Source: Candidatus Bathyarchaeota archaeon (GTDB lineage Archaea > Thermoproteota > Bathyarchaeia > Bathyarchaeales > WAQA01). Taken from it: a stretch of 6,431 nt of DNA. The stretch is from assembly GCA_015520475.1 (NCBI GenBank), contig WAQA01000117.1:1-6431 (forward strand). Reading direction: 5' to 3'. Shown one piece after another: positions 6,036 through 6,431 of the stretch; position 1 is the stretch's first letter; each line of letters begins with the position of its first letter. A model generated the notes under the pieces. That model saw only the letters and a program-made list of their open reading frames with translations. It ran no database searches and was not told the origin of the DNA. A program made the position numbers and the translations under genes.

Positions 6036-6061
6036 GTAAATATATTACGTAAACTGTTTAC
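6036..6061. promoter_or_regulatory. Two abutting 13-bp operator-like sites at the transcription start
   Basis: GTAAATATATTAC (6036-6048) and GTAAACTGTTTAC (6049-6061) share GTAAA-n4-TTAC with 9 of 13 bases identical. The second is a perfect palindrome with a one-base centre; the first is imperfect. Their junction forms TTACGTAA (6045-6052), so GTAA and TTAC elements are symmetric about 6048/6049. The array lies between TATA box and ATG, over the expected start site, where a bound protein would repress. The encoded RHH protein is the obvious candidate, by inference. Confidence 0.55.
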
Positions 6062-6071
6062 ATAGGGGAAA

Positions 6072-6431
6072 ATGGGCATGATAGACTGGAAAGAAAAATA
6101 TATGGAATCATTAAAGGACTGGAAAGCGAGAATCGAGGAATGGAAGGAAGAGATGAAGGACTGGAGTAATCAGGTGAAATCAAGCCTGGGACAAGTCTCC
6201 ATCCCGATACCTCCAATGCCGCCGCTTCCGCCGCTTCCGCCAATTCCACACAAAGTAATGCCAAGATCAAATGTAGTAGCCTCACGAATAGGTGACGAAG
6301 AACTAAGGATAATCGATATGCTGGTTGAAGCCGGTCTCTTCAATACAAGATCCGAAGCGGTAGCCTTCCTAGTAAGCGAAGGAATCAAAGCCAGAAAAGA
6401 CATAATCGAAAAGGTTTCATCATCATTGGAA
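6072..6431 (+). CDS. Ribbon-helix-helix protein with Trp-rich helical N-terminus and proline linker (3' end outside window)
   Basis: I do not recognise the whole protein. 120 codons are visible with no stop; the gene continues past the edge. Residues 3-38 are a charged helix, probably a coiled coil, with Trp at 6, 17, 24 and 31 in repeated DWK/EWK units (spacing 11, 7, 7). Residues 44-59 are a proline tract (PIPPMPPLPPLPPIP) encoded partly by a 9-bp tandem repeat (CCGCCGCTT, 6219-6236). Residues 67-108 look like an RHH DNA-binding domain: strand NVVASRI, helix DEELRIIDMLVEAG, turn with NTRSEA, and second helix ending in LVSEGIKAR. RHH proteins dimerise and place the strand in the DNA major groove. 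The first ATG (6072) is only 3 nt after AGGGG; the ATG at 6078 (Met3) has a better 9-nt spacing and may be the true start. A stop at 6063-6065 rules out a longer form. The operator pair upstream suggests autoregulation. Confidence 0.75.
   Translation, partial: MGMIDWKEKYMESLKDWKARIEEWKEEMKDWSNQVKSSLGQVSIPIPPMPPLPPLPPIPHKVMPRSNVVASRIGDEELRIIDMLVEAGLFNTRSEAVAFLVSEGIKARKDIIEKVSSSLE

Noticed and set aside
6058..6403. Two minus-strand open frames opposite the RHH gene, one with a Gly/Ser-rich run
   Set aside because: The Gly-rich run is only the complement of the proline tract. The plus frame has promoter, start and a domain and stays open to the window end.

Overview
The window looks like a chromosomal piece of a thermophilic archaeon, probably of the Thermoproteota or a related deep lineage. 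Support: an archaeal-type THI4 thiazole synthase with histidine at the sulfur-donor position, an archaeal-type MoaD, heavy use of ATA, AGA and AGG codons, short gene spacings, SD-led TTG starts, and BRE/TATA-like boxes instead of bacterial -35/-10 elements. I cannot name the species. I see no tRNA, rRNA, CRISPR array, insertion sequence or integrase.

Region 1 (1-3766, + strand) is the end of an ABC importer operon. It holds a fused two-half permease whose first codons lie left of the window, then two different ATPases of the same length, separated by 4 bp and 1 bp. The permease has two EAA coupling loops, so the two ATPases may form a heterodimer under it. The substrate-binding protein and operon promoter would lie upstream. 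Substrate is unresolved: the family covers thiamine, iron, sulfate, molybdate and polyamine importers, and neighbours argue for either thiamine (thi4) or an oxyanion for molybdo/tungsto-enzymes (fdhD, moaD).

Region 2 (3777-4580, - strand) is fdhD, convergent with the transporter and only 10 bp from it. It activates the Mo/W cofactor of formate dehydrogenase-type enzymes by sulfuration.

Region 3 (4581-4792) is a 212-bp divergent intergenic region with candidate promoters for fdhD and thi4 and a 23-bp inverted repeat with perfect 9-bp arms.

Region 4 (4793-5948, + strand) is thi4 followed by a moaD-like sulfur carrier. The carrier reads through its expected PPxxGG end, because a TGG codon sits exactly where the stop is expected, and gains 17 residues. 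Thi4, MoaD and FdhD all handle sulfur for cofactors (thiamine thiazole, molybdopterin dithiolene, terminal Mo/W sulfido ligand).

Region 5 (5949-6431, + strand) has a T-rich terminator, a clear TATA box, and two abutting 13-bp GTAAA-n4-TTAC sites at the expected transcription start. A gene follows that runs off the right edge. Its visible 120 codons encode a Trp-studded helical segment, a proline-rich linker and a ribbon-helix-helix domain. A self-regulated RHH protein of unusual build is the most interesting candidate in the window.
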